Source: Tetrahymena elliotti 4EA
Taxonomy: Eukaryota > Ciliophora > Oligohymenophorea > Hymenostomatida > Tetrahymenidae
Length of the DNA stretch: 64,000 nt
NCBI GenBank assembly: GCA_000231825.2
Contig: JH720344.1
Location: 1 to 64,000, forward strand
Reading direction: 5' to 3'
Every line of letters starts with the position of its first letter. Position 1 is the stretch's first letter. The translations under genes were made by a program, and so were the position numbers. This document shows positions 62,814 through 64,000 of this stretch, one piece after another. Under the pieces are notes generated by a model that ran no database searches, was not told the origin of the DNA, and saw only the letters and a list, made by a program, of their open reading frames with translations.

Positions 62814-64000
62814 TCACGCTGGCTTAAATTTGCTGTAATAGCTGTTTCCATTATTGTTTAATCTAAGTTAGAATTAATTTGGACTTGACTGTAAAGTTGT
62901 TTTTTTAAACATTAGTGATTATTTTGTGTCATCCAATCCATTAATTAATGTTTGTTCGTTAAAATTTACACTCATATTTGATGAAGTCATGTTTTGAGGA
63001 ATATTTGTGTTTAAAGGGCTTGCAGGTAACTGCCTATCCATAGAAAATTTACTTTTCGTGGGAGTTACAGTATCAGAAAAGAATTTAACTGAGTGATTAT
63101 TTCCTTTAGAAACAGGTGTATCTAGGCTTTGAATTTCGTTTGTTGCTTGTTAAATTTTCTGCTCAAAACGTTTTATTTCATTTTGATAGTATTTTTTTAT
63201 TGTTATCATTTCTCTGTTTTTAATAAAATACTCTACTCTCCAAGTTAATTTTCCTTTTGACTCTATTCTATACATTAAGTAAAGAGTAATTATGACTAAC
63301 CATAAAATAGGCTACCAAGAAATAAAATCAAAAAATCCATTAATGTAATTGAGAGAATCAATTTTATTAGAAATAGATTGCGCTATTGTTTTATCTTTTT
63401 CCAAAGGACCACATATTCTATTATTATTTTGAGAATATCCTTCACCTTGGAAATATTCAGAGTTATTAAGATAGCACATGATAGCAAAATATAATAGAGA
63501 TAACATGTTGCTGAAAACATAAAATTTGACAATTTTTTATTATGTGAACTAGCGAGATATACTTGAAAAGTTTTAATACTTTAGTTTTATAACAACTAGC
63601 CAGTTAAAACCAAAAATAATTAAATGCGTTAAGCAATTAAAAAGACTAATCAAAGGAAATACCGGAATGATAATGTTTGTTATCATAACCAAAATAATTA
63701 TTTGATAAGAATCCTCCACTACCTTAAAAGGTGTTAACCTTCTTATTAATTTTTCTTTTGATTTACTTGCAAAAATAAGTGAGAAGAAGTTTGGAATTAT
63801 CATACTTAGTAGACACCAAATCACTTGAGCAAAGTAAAGTGATAAAATTGAATAAACTACCTATTCAGCAGAACAATTATAATTCGATGTCAAATAGATA
63901 AAATTATTCTGTAGACCAACTAATCTGATATTTTAATCAGTAAAGCTAAGAGGACTTTGTTTTAGTATTGAATAAAAAAGTATCAAAGAATGAACTAAAT
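62814..64000 (-). CDS. TMC-like channel protein, C-terminal part (5' end outside window)
   Basis: An uninterrupted frame of 395 codons (394 residues plus TGA at 62814-62816) runs off the window end. It has hydrophobic segments at VVYSILSLYFAQVIWCLLSM, SYQIIILVMITNIIIPVFPL, CLTHLIIFGFNWLVVIKLKY, NMLSLLYFAIMCYL and FISWQPILWLVIITLYLMY. Order and spacing match the C-terminal half of TMC proteins: the FxPLLPxI-like IIPVFPLISLFN, a YxKK-like helix end, an ICGPLEKDKT that parallels TCGPF in TMCs, and a last helix before a basic cytoplasmic tail. TMCs are mechanotransduction-linked cation channels of the TMEM16/OSCA superfamily. The tail (about 150 residues) is polar, with SLDTPVSKG and TVTPTKSK as likely phosphorylation sites. 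The family call is by pattern only. Confidence 0.6.

Overview
The window is nuclear DNA of a ciliate that reads TAA and TAG as glutamine and uses only TGA as stop; it looks like Tetrahymena (very AT-rich, short AT-rich GT..AG introns). Every long reading frame is full of in-frame TAA/TAG, and every gene model that closes inside the window closes on TGA. Standard-code ORFs are therefore only fragments of the real genes. All models below were read by eye with the ciliate code and checked for intron phase.

Layout: 1-5.6 kb is mostly non-coding, with a broken protein-kinase copy (1294-2198, -), an unassigned coding-like fragment (about 2511-2960, +) and a decayed stretch resembling a Tc1/mariner transposase HTH (about 3850-4070, -). 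5683-6507 (+) is a TMEM230/134-family membrane protein. 8530-12913 (-) is a five-exon voltage-gated/cyclic-nucleotide-domain K+ channel homologue with a 289-bp TIR element inside one intron and no recognisable GYG filter. 14531-15550 (+) is a five-exon MORN5 orthologue.

16504-42921 (+) is a head-to-tail array of four large paralogues (about 1,600-1,725 aa each). Each has a signal peptide or N-terminal hydrophobic stretch, LVIVD-type propeller repeats, dystroglycan/cadherin-like domains, one transmembrane helix and a conserved cytoplasmic module. They look like cell-surface receptors or adhesion proteins that multiplied locally. The fourth copy needs either a +1 frameshift or an extra intron to read through.

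The rest is minus strand. 44023-46670 is a five-exon multi-pass membrane protein of unknown function. About 46822-61690 is one gene of roughly 18 exons for a leucine-rich-repeat protein of about 4,200 aa. 62814 to the window end is the C-terminal part of a TMC-like channel protein. I recognised no rRNA, tRNA, CRISPR array or telomere repeat. The most unusual content is the four-copy LVIVD/cadherin-like receptor array with its diverging terminal mini-exons, and the giant LRR gene next to it.
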